64,000 nt of DNA from Archegozetes longisetosus (GCA_018873245.2 JAEMBT020000007.1:2118001-2182000), one strand, 5' to 3'. Counted from the first letter of the stretch, positions 34,973 through 46,753 are shown. The notes: generated from the sequence alone by a model not told the origin. Numbers and translations: made by a program.

Positions 34973-36655
34973 CTAAACAAAATATTGTTTATAAATTAAT
35001 CTTAAATATTTTTAATCGACTTTATTTTTATTGAAATCACATTTCAAATATTTCTGAATAAAAGTGATAATAATATTTATAAATAATTCATAATTTTACG
35101 CACAAATGCTGAACAATCAAGTTAAGTATGACAATTTTATTATTTCTAGTTTAAATTTAATTTTAACTTTTAAAGTTTTAAATTTAATAAGTACAAATTC
35201 AACGAAAAAGTCATACGGAAGCTCTTAATAAGGAAAATACCAAAAATGACCAATTTTCCCAATAAGCTTGGACCGATTATGCTGAAAATTTTACTTTGGC
35301 CTGAATCATTATTTAATAATTCTTAAGAATTGAATTCTGGCGATTTTTGACATGTGAGTGCCATATTCTATGTATTATTTAAGATCTCAAGATTTTGCCA
35401 ATCTATTCATAGTTTGAGATCATATCATTTGTTGAAAGATCAAAAAATCTTTGACACAAGAATGAAACACAAAACGTCCTAACATTTTGAGTTTGAAGGG
35501 AACCCGTTTGATCAGATCGTCAACACTGATAATGAAGCTTATTTGACTGTTGATATATTGACAATCAAAACAATTATTAAACATTTCACCTTTAAAACTG
35601 TTTCACTGATAATTGAATCTCATTCAATTCTCTTTGACCTAGGGTAAGGTATTAAAATAAACATTTTTAAAACTGTCAATTTCAATAGTACCTTATCTGC
35701 TTTTGATAATTTTGGAACATTATAAGCCGATCCTGTTAATACATTTCTTCCAGATATTGTAAAATTATCTTGAAATCCAAGAAACTAATATTTGAGAGAA
35801 ATATACTTTTGGAATCAGTTTGAGATATTGTTATAAGATAAAATTTTAGAAGGAAATGACACACTATTTTAAATTAATAGTTTTTAAAAGCAATATTAGT
35901 ATTAATATCTTTGTCCTAAGTTTAAAGATCTATAAATACTTAAAAATGTGTTTCATCAAAAATTGATTCATAAAAGGGTCAATTTTTAATCTTAATAGAT
36001 TCGCTAGATAAATTTGAAAATAAATTGAAAGCTTTTAATTACTGAACTATTATCTCAATTTAATATATTATATTGAATTTAAGTGCAAGTTAACAATTAG
36101 TGATCAAATTTTCCCCCTATATTATATGAAATCTGAAAATTCTCGAGTTTCATGACCAAATATTTTTCGAGGCTCGAGAAACTCATTTCTCAAACATACC
36201 ATGCTCTAGCAATTATTGAATCAGTTTTCAAGGATGAGGTATTTTAGAAATACTGAAATATTCATAGTCCACTGACAACTGAGTGTGTTATATTCAGAAA
36301 TTCTTTTTCAAAAAAATATCTTTTGTAGGCTCCTGAGTGAATGCAGTTTCAATAATGCAATAGCTTTTTCAATTTATTTAAGAAATTGATTCAAGTATAA
36401 ATTCACGCCAGCTGAGAAATTTAATATCAAAGTAACTAGAAAATTTTTTTAATGTGCAAATACTTTCAAATTGACTTTTTATCGGAATATAAAGTCTGGA
36501 GATATTAGACCTTTAGATATTATTTAATATGAAAAGATTAATATAAAGTTGCAAATATTTCTCATCACTCTGCTTGATATTTTGCAAGCTCAATTCATTC
36601 TTAAGTTTACAGTAAATTTTCATCTCCTTAATACTATAAGGTTCTAAATGCAAAA
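34973..36655. other. Intergenic stretch without supported features
   Basis: AT-rich sequence downstream of the cuticle gene. No coding frame, clear inverted repeat or RNA gene is visible. Confidence 0.4.
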
Positions 36656-37215
36656 AGTATACAGACAGGAACTGAAAAAAGCAGTAATTGTACAGGATCC
36701 ATGAATAGACATGAAATTAAAATAAAACAATTGATACTTAATTAGTATAACAAAATTGAAATAATAGTTTTTTGTTTAGACTGTTTGTTTCGAAGGCGCA
36801 CCACTTATAAAAAACAAACCTTTGAAAATCTTTTGTTAATACTTGGATATAATAAAAAACTTCTGATTAGAATTTACACTTTACTTTGTCTTGAAATTTT
36901 TAACTTTAACACTCAGATAATCGTAGTCTGAAAGTCTTGATATGGATGAAAAAATAATTGTTTTACAAATACAATTAAAGAGTCTTCTCTTGCCAAATAG
37001 TAGAGTATTGATAGTGAAATAAGACTTTAAATACTAATGTGATTACATTTTAAAAGACATTTAATTAATGATCAATTTTCCGCATTCATTTATTAATGGA
37101 TTACTGATAGACATCAACCAAGGAATAATAAATTTCAAAAAATATATAAGGTACCCACTATGATATATTTTGCACAGGATTCAAACGAAGGATAGGTAGT
37201 AAATCTATTGCAGTC
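36656..37215 (+). repeat. Dispersed direct repeat, copy 1
   Basis: The segment starting ATACAGACAGGAACTGAAAA matches 44027-44468 in the same orientation. Shared anchors include AGTAATTGTACAGGAT, ATAACAAAATTGA, TTTTGTTAATA, ATAGACATCAAC and CACAGGATTCAAAC. This copy has roughly 120 extra bases in its middle. It carries no conserved open frame, so it is a non-coding repeat or a decayed element. Confidence 0.65.
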
Positions 37216-38599
37216 GTCAAGACCATGTAAGAGATCACTGTAGAGTGAAACCAAATGTATTTTTTTGTATTGAAACGGATATCGTGTATATATTTTGTAT
37301 TGAAATGTAAGCAAATAAAAAGAGCTCATTTTACAAGTTATAGTATTAGTATTTTATTATTGGAGGAAAGCGAAGAAATACCAAAATTATTTTTCAAGTA
37401 CTTGAAAAATAACTAATTAGAAGTTAACTGTGTGATATATGTAAAGGAATAAAGATTAAGATTATTTTCTATTTATCAAATGATGGTTTAAGTAGCAATT
37501 TTCTGTCGATTGCAGTTTGGTAAAGCAATAAGTTTTCACAATTTTTTGTACTTATTTTTAGAATTAACAACTGAAAAGGTTTCTAATATTGACCTTATAA
37601 GGATTAAAATAGCAGGGGGGATTAAAATCTTTCAAGGTCGCCATAATTCTGACTCTTTCTGGGTTTTATTGCATTTCTTACACCTTATATACAGATTTTA
37701 ATCGAATGTATCTTTAGTTTTTATTGTAGTAGGCAAACAGTGAACTTTAAATAAAGTTATCATTTTTAAAGACTAAATACGAAAACTTTACATATATATA
37801 ACAAATTATCGATCAATTTCGTAAACAAGAATCAATTAGAAAGAAATACTAATAACTGACACCTTTTCTTGAGTATTTTGCATACTTTTACTCAACTTTT
37901 AAAATGTTTTTATCGTAGAAGTAAAATTCATAAATATTAACATTTAGGATATTTTTTAGAAGGTTTGTCAGAATTTTTAATTTTCCAAAAGTAAATTCTT
38001 AAAAATGTTATTGGATCGTCTTTTTTCAAATTAATAGACATTTTGTTACTTATGATTAATTTGCTTTATTATTTTTCAGGTTCTTAAGAGAATATTCTGA
38101 AGTTTCTTTGTTTTGCAAAGAAAAATAGATAACGTTCAAACAATTAGCCCCTTTGTAAATTATTTTCTTATTTTTGATACAACAAAATGTCTGACATCAA
38201 GCTTCCTTGCAAAAAGCTATATTGTTTCGTCTATAGAAATCGCATTGGAATATTTTAAGTTGGTTTGTTATATTCTTCTAAAGTTTCTCAAGCTGTTTCC
38301 ATAACTCATATGTATGAATATATTGGACAAAAGTATAGAACATCCTATTGAATAAAATGGTTCATCATTTTAAAAAATTAATATTTGAATAAAATATTTA
38401 TAGAATTTACATTTACCTACATATGATTAAATGGAATTAAGACTAGATATTTTTATTACACAATGAAAAATCAAAATATTTTTACAAATAAGCAAGCCTT
38501 AATTAGAACTCTTGTTTTAATATAACAATTAATATAAGAAATTTGTAAACCTTAATCATAGAAAAAGCTTAACAAACATTTTGTGAGAATTTTCATATT
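37216..38599. other. Intergenic stretch without a supported gene
   Basis: Two 63-codon frames on the plus strand (37510-37701 and 38113-38304) show no domain, and their codons look like the surrounding AT-rich DNA. I do not call them genes. Confidence 0.4.
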
Positions 38600-39073
38600 T
38601 TAGTTAAAATTAGTAAAGCGAAACAAATAGAGTCCAAATGAGATGGCTAGAATACAATGTCCACTACTCAACTTGATATTGCCATTTCCTTCATCAAGTT
38701 TACATTTCGTGTTATTTTTGGTTCTATCACGACAAGAAGATTTCTTCTTTAATTCCAAAAAACCATTTATAGTATCATTAACGCGTTTAGATTCAACTCC
38801 ACATTCCAAACCATCTATCTCTATCAAACATGCAGTTTTCCAAATAATATCACAAACTTGTTTGTCTTTAGACTTGTCATTAGCACTTATATTTTTCATA
38901 ATTTCCAATGCTTCGTCTCTATGCTTATCGATATTTTGCACGATATTATTCTCACATGATTTCGGTTTATTATTTTTAATTTTGTTCAACGTGTGATCAA
39001 ATTCATTCCATAGGTCAGGAACATAAGCATAAATAATGCTTACATGACAAAATATGAAAAATAGAACCTTCAT
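38600..39073 (-). CDS. Small secreted Cys-containing protein, family unknown
   Basis: Single-exon frame of 157 residues. A longer start at 39103 exists, but the ATG at 39073 puts a clean signal peptide (MKVLFFIFCHVSIIYA) at the N-terminus, so I prefer it. The mature part has seven cysteines: SCENN, QVCDIIW, TACLIE, LECGVES, SSCRD, TKCKL and GHC. It is rich in Lys and Asn with predicted helical character. The C-terminus is hydrophobic (CILAISFGLYLFRF), which could be a GPI-anchor signal or a membrane tail. I do not recognise the family. The size, signal peptide and spaced cysteines resemble lineage-specific secreted proteins such as the one at 53776-55207, but I see no clear sequence homology. 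The 117-codon frame on the opposite strand is a shadow. Confidence 0.65.
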   Translation of the reverse strand: MKVLFFIFCHVSIIYAYVPDLWNEFDHTLNKIKNNKPKSCENNIVQNIDKHRDEALEIMKNISANDKSKDKQVCDIIWKTACLIEIDGLECGVESKRVNDTINGFLELKKKSSCRDRTKNNTKCKLDEGNGNIKLSSGHCILAISFGLYLFRFTNFN

Positions 39074-39893
39074 TACTTTCCTAAAAAAAAATTTGGCACA
39101 CATAAACAGAGATAGTCATGACTCGTATCTGACATTGAATTCCAACAGCTTTTCATCACAATTTATAGGCCGGTGAAAAAATATCATTCAAGATAAGTTT
39201 TCAAATAATAATCTATTGTTCACACTATCACAAAATCTGAGCTTACATAAAATCATCGAAGTATTTTTATTCATCATAGAATATTTGTATTTATTTGTTC
39301 AATTTATCTACTTCAAATCTTTCCATGAGGATATCAGATGATTTTAGCAAAAATTTCAATATTAAAGCCTTATACTTTGATAGGGCAGTAAAAATTAGCC
39401 ATGACATATCCTATTTTTATCTTGAAAATGTTGACAGATAGGCTTGTCATCATAGTGTTGGCTTAAAATATGTCATAGATAATTTTTACATCATGATTGA
39501 TTGTCATTTTCAAGTGCTAACTCTCAAGTCACATCATATTAGAAGTTTTCTTGTAGTTAAGGGCATGCTCGTGATAGCATTAAGAATTAAGATTTTAATA
39601 TGTCATTTAAGTGCTTGAGAAAATCTATAAGAATTACTTTTAAACATATCCAAAAATCGTTTAACCCTACACTGTACGATTTAGAAAATTTATTGGTCGC
39701 ATTTTAGATCTGCAAGCTGCAGTAAACCCCTGAATGAAAACTCCCAAGTCAGGGATAATTCCAATATAGTTATCGCAAGTACAATTTATACATCTGCAAT
39801 CGCAGATTCTGAGATTATTTTCAAATAAAGTCTATAGATGGACACTACTACCATCACTATCGCCATCAATATCACTACTCTGGCTGAAGAAAT

Positions 39894-40065
39894 GGTTCTT
39901 AAAGCTTAATCAAATCATACTTAAATTCTAATACAATACAAGCATCATTCATTATCATCGTCTTCGGTCATAGATCGGTTGATGATGATAAAGAGATCAT
40001 ATTTATACCGATTTTGCTTGTATTGTATTAGAGTTTCAGTATGATTTGATCAAGCTCTAAGAACC
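39894..40065. repeat. Foldback element upstream of the CoA ligase 3' end
   Basis: The left arm 39894-39942 (GGTTCTTAAAGCTTAATCAA onward) pairs with 40017-40065 (ending TCAAGCTCTAAGAACC), with a 74-base loop. Weaker pairing may extend outward (GGCTGAAGAAAT / CTAGCGCTTCTG). MITE-like and non-coding. Confidence 0.7.
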
Positions 40066-40459
40066 ACTAGCGCTTCTGTATAAGAGAACTTTTATATTTC
40101 TCAATACTTTAAGCCTCTTTCGTTCTTAATTATTATTTGAGCATATTAATATAAATTTGCTAAAATATAGAAACACTATTTTCTAAAATTGATTTGTTTT
40201 ATCTGAAATTCTTAATAAACTAAAAAATTCAAAACTATGTTTTAATCTGAGCTTCAATTAACAAAATCTTATGAAAGTGAATCTCTATTCAATTGGCCTA
40301 CAAGAAAAACGGTTATTATTTCAATTAAGATGAACATGGCATTAGAAAAATTGTTAATATCGAATTGAAAATTTCATTGAAAATTCAAACTTTTCCAGAT
40401 AACTTCCGTATAACTTCTCAATCTTGATTTCTCGTCGATAAGAATTCAGTAAAAGTTAG
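40066..40459. other. Short intergenic stretch at the CoA ligase 3' end
   Basis: Nothing beyond the presumed 3' untranslated region of the ligase gene (minus strand). No AATAAA on the minus strand close to the stop was found. Confidence 0.35.
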
Positions 40460-43193
40460 TCATTCAATTAATTCGTTTTTGATAAGATTTTTGAAATATT
40501 TTCTATCAATTTTTCCGATGCTAGTTTTCGGAATTTCATCAACAAATACAATTCCAGCTCGAAGTTGTTTAGTATAAGCCATTGTGTCTATAATAAGAAG
40601 TTATATATAATGTATATATTAGTGTGGTCAATAAATTTTGCGCCTCCAGGTATTTACTGGTAATATTAGGTAGTTGGAGGCAAAATCATAAACTACAATC
40701 AAATGGAGGCTTAAGTTCTGAATTTTCCTCTATGTTTAGTACCTTAATTAAAAGTACTAAAAAATCAAGTACCTCTAATTCCCTAAATGTATGGATGTTA
40801 ATCGGGGATAAATTCGGGCAAATTTCTTATGGTTGGAGAAGGAAGCTGTAAAAGAAGCAAAAATGCCATGAATTCTTCCTTTCCGGCATCCTTCTCAAGC
40901 CAAAAGAAATTTTTGCTCGAATTTATTCCCGATTAAGGTACATACGTTTGGGGAGATTAGAGATACTTGATTTCTTAATACTTTTAATTAAGCTACTATG
41001 AACGGAAATTCATGAAATTTGGAACTTAAGCCTCCATTTGACTGTAGTTTATGGTTTTGTCTCTAATTATCCAATATTACCGGTAGATACCTGGGGCTGC
41101 AAAATTGATTAATCAAACTAATATACGTTTATAATATATGTTATTTATATATGAAACCGTTTATAAGAGAGAGAGAGAGAGAGAGTTTGCAATACATTAA
41201 AGTTTAGTAATAACTTATAAGTATATAGCCTTACTAATAAACACGGACTATTTAAGAACCTCCTGATAGTACACTATATTATAGTACATTATCTCTCTCT
41301 CTCTCTCTCTTCCATAAAAAACTTCATAGATGATCTATTCTTTTATGTATATATAACCAAAATCAACATCAAAATAGATTAGTCTGAAACCTGCAACAAA
41401 CTTTTTGAGATCCTCCTCCGTAACGTTTTTACCCTCTTTTACTTTGACGTAAGCTCTCGGCCATTGAGTGTCAGTGTTATGCTTAATGCCAACGACTGCC
41501 ACTTCAGCCACAGATTCATGAGTTAACAAAAACTGCTCGATTTCTACTGGAGATATAGTACAACCACAATATTTCATGATTTCCTTCATTCTATCTGTGA
41601 TAAAAAGACATTCATTTTGATCATAATGCCCAATATCACCCGTATGAAGCCACCCGTCACCATCTATCGTATTTTTCGTTTCTTCTTCATTATTAAGATA
41701 TCCTGAAAACATTTTTGATCCTCTAACACATATTTCTCCATCAGTATCAGGTCCCAAACTTTTACCAGTATTGATATCAACTATTTTCAGCTCAGTATTA
41801 ACTGAAACTCGACCGAGATTTCCTGGTGTGAATTCCGACCCGAAATCATAGCTTCCGGAAATACCTAAGTACTCAGTCATTGCGTATCCTTTGCAAAGTT
41901 ATTTTAGGATATTATTATTTTTGAAGTTCAAATATATAGTAAGTTTCTAATTGAGCGATATCTCCCTAAAGCCTTAGTCCTAAGTACGCGACAACTCAAT
42001 TTTAGTTTCATTTCAAGAAAGAATGTCCTGCGCATGTATAGAATCTAAGACCTAACGAAGAATCGCTTTAAACAGAATTTTGCAAGTTCATACCTTCTAT
42101 AAATTGAACATTGTACTTTTCGATGATAGCTTTAGCTATATTTCCAGGAAAAGCTGCTCCAGCTGTAAATATAAGCTTAACACTCGATAAGTAGTATTTA
42201 TCCACTAATTCACCTTCAATTAATTTTCTACCAAGAGTCGGAGATATGGGCAGTAAGTTGATTCTATACCTTTCAACCGACTTAAGTATCAACTCCTCAT
42301 CATAATCTCCAAACAGGACAACAGTATTCCCAGAAACGACCCAAACTGGTAGATATACAGACCCGCTCGCATGTCCGAATGGGTAACTACAAGCAATCGT
42401 AAGTCTACCGTTTTTTTGTGTTCTTGAACTTTCTAAAATTATACTGACTACCACGTAATGTGAAAGTATTGCACATTTTGGGATACCAGTAGTTCCTGAA
42501 CTGTAGGTAAGTATAAAACTATCTTTTTCGGGTCGATATTAAAGTATGGAATTTTATCAAGAGTTTTGTCCTTTCCTTCTTTTGATAATTGCTCATATGA
42601 TAGATATTTATCATAAGCGCCATCGAATACGACAAAAATTTTTATCCTAACATTGTTGTTAAAATAGGTAACAACGCTGTCGAAATCACGAACCTTTTTG
42701 GCTGAAGAGAATATAATGGTCGGTCCACTCTTTTGAATCTCATTCTTGAGTTCGAAGATATTGAGTGTTGGGCCCAATGGTATTAAAGTTATTCCCAGAA
42801 AATAAGCCGCAAATTGCAAAACAGCGTATTGTATACTATTATCTCCAGAACAACAAATTCTATCCGATTTAGTGATTCCTCTATTAACCAGAGCTGTAGC
42901 TATACTATTAGCTAGCGTTTTAAGTTCCTTTATAGTTAGCCTTTCATCACTTCTCGCATCGACCTTTTCACATGAATTAATAAGAATCAAGTTTCAAATA
43001 GTAAAATTTTACGAAAAATTAATTACTGATTTTAAGTAGGTGATAGTTTCATATTAGAAAATATTTAATTACTTACTAAACAAATTGAATCTTCGTTGAG
43101 TTCCTGCAATTTCTCCCAAACTATTTCTCCAACAGATACGAGTGGGATTTCAAACGGAGGTATTTTTGATCTCAATATTATTTCCCCAGACAT
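40460..43193 (-). CDS. Acyl-CoA synthetase / 4-coumarate-CoA-ligase-like AMP-forming enzyme (frameshifted as read)
   Basis: ANL-superfamily adenylate-forming ligase, about 537 residues, which activates a carboxylic acid with ATP and CoA. Exons: 43193-43077, 42963-42094, 41888-41391 and 40587-40460. Motifs in order: SSGTTGIPK (P-loop-like A3), FIEGYAMTEYLG (A5), DGWLHTGDIGHYD (A7), ITDRMKEIMKYCGCTISPVEIE (A8 hinge) and PKTSIGKIDRK with the catalytic Lys (A10). There is no C-terminal SKL-type peroxisome signal; it ends NELIE. Exon 2 is 870 bases where phase requires 871. One base is missing just before the A3 motif (about 42500-42520), where TTTT stands for an expected TTTTT. The reading shifts from DPKKIV into a short tail that ends in TAG. 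The acid substrate cannot be predicted. Insect luciferases and 4CL-like proteins belong here; a plain fatty- or aryl-acid ligase is likely. Confidence 0.88.
40623..41110. repeat. Large foldback element in CoA ligase intron 3
   Basis: Two arms of about 235 bases (about 40623-40852 and 40872-41110) are inverted copies of each other, around 85 percent identical by eye. Pairs include CCTCCAGGTATTTACTGGTAA with TTACCGGTAGATACCTGGGG, AAATGGAGGCTTAAGTTC with GAACTTAAGCCTCCATTT, and TTAATTAAAAGTACT with a matching inverse. It fills most of the 803-base intron and has no transposase. The transcript would form a long hairpin. Confidence 0.85.
41166..41310. repeat. Paired (GA)n and (TC)n microsatellites in CoA ligase intron 3
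   Basis: A GA tract at 41166-41185 and a TC tract at 41292-41310 flank a 106-base segment. The tracts are complementary and could pair, forming another hairpin between the large foldback element and exon 3. Confidence 0.85.
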
Positions 43194-44026
43194 TGTATTA
43201 CTTAATTTGACTTCCTTAACTTAACCTGTAATCCGATTTAAACTTATTTTCTTTTTATTCAGCGCTAAATAAATTTTTTCTGATGAAATTTAAGGGAGGT
43301 TAGCTTTGAAATTTAGCACAATCACAATTTAGCCAGAAAAATCCAAAAACTTTACGTGAAAAATCTAACTTTATTTTACTTATTTTTTGTTTTTGGTTGT
43401 TCTGTGTGTTTTCTCATATAGTTCAATATCTCTTCTAGTCCAGTGCTTTTTATTTGAGTTATATTGCGTTTCATTCGGATGCGCTAATGTGGCGCATCCT
43501 CAAAATTAAAAAATAATATAGTGGTTAATTTTTAGGTTAAAAAACACTTTAATCAATTCTATGTATCAGACTGAAAACATTGAAATCAGTCCGATCCCTC
43601 TGTGATGACTACAAAGAAAATTTTTGAGTGGTCACACAGAAAGAACATTTAACAATTTTATTATATAGATGATGATCATAATGCATAAATAATTTCTCTT
43701 AGATAACATTAATATCCCAACATCAGAATGAAAAAAATACTGCCATATGTGTTTTCGAATGTGTGAAAGATTTACATCAATACACATATGAATGCATGTT
43801 TTTAATCCTTATGTGCTTAGATTATGGAATAATATATGTAACTATAAGGCCCTACTTGTTTCAATTTTGCGATAATTTATAAAATAAATTTTTTATAAAT
43901 AAAACAATAATAAGGTTATTATTTCATATTAGAAATACATTTATCCACTTATGAGATTATACTCAGGTTGGAGTTAGAGTTACCACCTGTACAGGATCTT
44001 CCTATATCGTACGGGATTGCGCTCAG
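43194..44026. other. Upstream region of the CoA ligase gene
   Basis: No coding signal. The ligase promoter should lie at the left end (minus strand), but I see no definite TATA box. From about 43970 the sequence leads into the dispersed repeat at 44027. Confidence 0.35.
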
Positions 44027-44468
44027 TGTACAGACAGGAATTGAAAAAAATAGTAATTGTACAGGATCTGTGAATTGAAGTTAAATTGAAACAATATATC
44101 TGATATTTAATCAGAATAACAAAATTGAGATAATTATTGTTTAGTCTAGATTACTTGTTCGATAGTATATTACTAATAAAGAACAAGCTTTTGAATAATT
44201 TTTTGTTAATATTTGTTTATAACAAGAAACTCTTGATTAGAGTTTGCACTTTTTTATGCTGTCTTCAAATTTCTAAACTAAGCAAAAATATTCACATTTT
44301 AGTAGGCTTAATAACAACAAATATTGATCGATTAAATCATTTAATAGATCACTAATAGACATCAACTAAAGAATAATTCTAAGAAACATATATAATGATA
44401 CCCTTATGACATAAGGATTATTTCACAGGATTCAAACAAAGAATAAGTGGTAAGTCTAGCAGAAACAG
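44027..44468 (+). repeat. Dispersed direct repeat, copy 2
   Basis: Partner of 36656-37215 in the same orientation, 7.4 kb apart, roughly 75-80 percent identical by eye and about 120 bases shorter because an internal block is missing. It begins TGTACAGACAGGAATTGAAA and ends in CACAGGATTCAAACAAAGAA and a short following stretch. A 72-codon frame inside (44137-44355) is not preserved in the other copy. Confidence 0.65.
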
Positions 44469-45550
44469 TTATCCTTATGAATTTTCAGCATAAGAAATTC
44501 AGTTGACAAGAGCACTTTTAAAAGAACCAGAAGAATCTCAATTATGATTAAACTCATACTTGCATGATTGAGATAAGCTACACAATAATGGGTTTGTTCC
44601 ATGCCTCAAACTTATTTATTAATTCAATAAATTCGAGCTAATAATTTGAACTTATGATTCACTTATGTTCATTAGAAAAAGAATTGACAACGTTAAGACC
44701 TTGGGCTTCAACTACTAGATAAAAAATATTTCTAAAATCTGGAAGTCATGTGACTTGTAAATCAATTTGGAAAGAGTCAACTTGAAAATTGTTCTACGAA
44801 ATTAAAAATATAGAAATTTAACTTTATTCGATTTACAGCGTATTAGTAACACATCTTCTTCAATTAAAACTTTATTTCATATATTAAACTTATATTTCAT
44901 ATCAGATGGTAATGAGAATATTTTTCGTGCTTATCGTTTTGTAAAACACATGATCTACTGATGTTATCTTTGTGACTTACAATCAACTTAATGATCAAGA
45001 CTTCATTAATCCTTGTCAAGATTTCTAATACTCATTCCTAAAGTTCAATCTATGATTGGATTTTTCCATCTTTTTACTACTTATTTTGTAGTTAACTTGT
45101 TTTCCTAGACTGCAAAGCATTTTATCTTTGATGTGAACTTTAGACAAATTAATTCACACTTAGCTCCGATAGTTCTAACTCTTGAATTATAAGATTTATC
45201 AATATATAAAATGTTTATATGCGATTTAAGAGAAGACTCGTATATTTTGCGTAAGCGACTTCATTTGGAATCGAAATATTAAGCAATTTGTTTTAGCACT
45301 TATTTATTTTAAAAATTTCTCTCAAAAAATAGTTTTATGCTGTATAAGTACAATAATAATTAAAACTTCTTATTTTCATCAATTTTCATTTCTAGCATCA
45401 GACATGATTTATGATTGAGGCGTTTTAAAAATCCTTTGCCGAAAGTAAACGTGACAAGATTGACAATGTGACAATTATTACTAAAATATAGATTTTTTGT
45501 GATTTTGTTAACTTGAATAAAAGTCCAAACTATCATCAAATGTTTATGTA
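44469..45550. other. Intergenic stretch without supported features
   Basis: AT-rich and without coding character on either strand. Confidence 0.4.
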
Positions 45551-45745
45551 TAGTTGCCGGATCGAAAAATAGAATAGTAAATTTGGTTTTCACTGCAACG
45601 TGAAAATCTCGCTTCAAAACTTTAGCTTTTCATAACATTACCAGGTTGGTTCTGCAGCGATGCAAAGTTGGTTTTGAAGCTAAGTTTTTCACATTGCAGT
45701 GAAGACCAACTTTACTATTCAATTTTTTGATTCGGCAATTGCACG
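45551..45745. repeat. Foldback element between CoA ligase and adenosine kinase
   Basis: About 70 bases at 45551-45620 (TAGTTGCCGGATCGAAAAAT ... GCTTCAAAAC) pair with 45675-45745 (GTTTTGAAGC ... GATTCGGCAATTGCA). Conserved inner parts include TTTTCACTGCAACGTGAAAA and its inverse. The loop is about 55 bases. Non-coding and MITE-like. Confidence 0.75.
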
Positions 45746-45879
45746 GTCTGAACGAAACGATTAGTCGAAAGCTTCATAATTGAGTGAATGAGTAAAAGAT
45801 TCTATAACTTTATTGTTGACAGCACTATAACCGCTAACAAAGTTACATTTATCTTTGTGAGATTCTTTGTTTATCTAAT

Positions 45880-46545
45880 ATTGAAAAAGCGTCTAACAAT
45901 GTCAGAAAGTTTGTGGTCGATCACCGAGTTCGAATAACAGTCGTTCAGCGGCATTCAAACTATGCCTGATGTCAGAATGCTATTAATAGATATACACTGC
46001 TCATTCTACGAACTTTGTGCAGATTCTACACTTTTTCAGAGAAGTCAGATGATAGTCACAAAAATTTAGAGAGACAATTGAAACCGAATATCACACCTGG
46101 TGGTTTTGACCGGCAATCGCCACTGAAGATAAACATGTCAAAGCTATAGAAGATCTATTGAGGGGAAGCAGAAGTTGGTCTTGCCTAGTGATAGCTCTTC
46201 ATGTTGCCACTGCATACATGTTGGTCTATGTTGGTCTTTGCCACACTCTTCGCACTCAGGTGACCTGAATTCTCCAGATTACGACCTGATGACTCAAATA
46301 ATAAATCTTTTAAAAGGTAAAAGTTTATTAACGTTAATGAACTTATGATGAGTGTGGCTAATGTGGTTCGGTACATCAATAAACGAGGCTCAGTCAAAGA
46401 AACCGATAAACTTGTTATCAGAAGGGAGACTATTTTCTGTGTTGGGAGGGATTATATAACTGATTTAAAGTTTCTATTAATTTGTATTGAATTTACCTTT
46501 GTTTATGAATAAAAAAATTTTGGCTAATCATTTTGTTACAGTCTG
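45880..46545 (+). pseudogene. Decayed mariner transposase
   Basis: The plus strand shows ordered fragments of a mariner transposase in shifting frames. ATEDKHVKAIEDLLRG (about 46115-46165) is the linker after the first HTH. LNSPDYDLM (about 46265-46295) corresponds to the SPDLAPxDYHLF catalytic-end motif, with LLKGKS following. LVIRRETIFCVGRDYI (about 46410-46460) matches the C-terminal KLxERWxKCIxxxGDYI motif. Several frameshifts and stops, so inactive. The exact ends are not visible. Confidence 0.6.
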
Positions 46546-46753
46546 TATAAGAAGTAGTATTGTTTAAATATTATGTAATCACATATCTCTAACAATATCT
46601 ACTGAAAAAATCTCACAATTCTCTAGTTTAGCTAGCAGTTAAGAAAAATTTAACAAATCTAAAAGAAAAATATTTTTAAAAATCTTCATTTGCAATGGTC
46701 TAATACTGAGAATTAAGGAATAAATTTGAATTTAAAACTGTACTGCGAATAAA

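Noticed and set aside
38643-38996. 117-codon plus-strand frame
   Set aside because: Antisense shadow of the secreted Cys protein gene, which has a signal peptide and a better protein character.
40624-40851. 75-codon plus-strand frame
   Set aside because: Lies entirely in the left arm of the large foldback element in a ligase intron; no protein family.
42501-42519. A 19-base mini-intron (GT...AG) that might explain the ligase frame change
   Set aside because: Removing it gives the wrong frame for the SSGTTG motif, and 19 bases is too short to splice; a one-base deletion explains the data.
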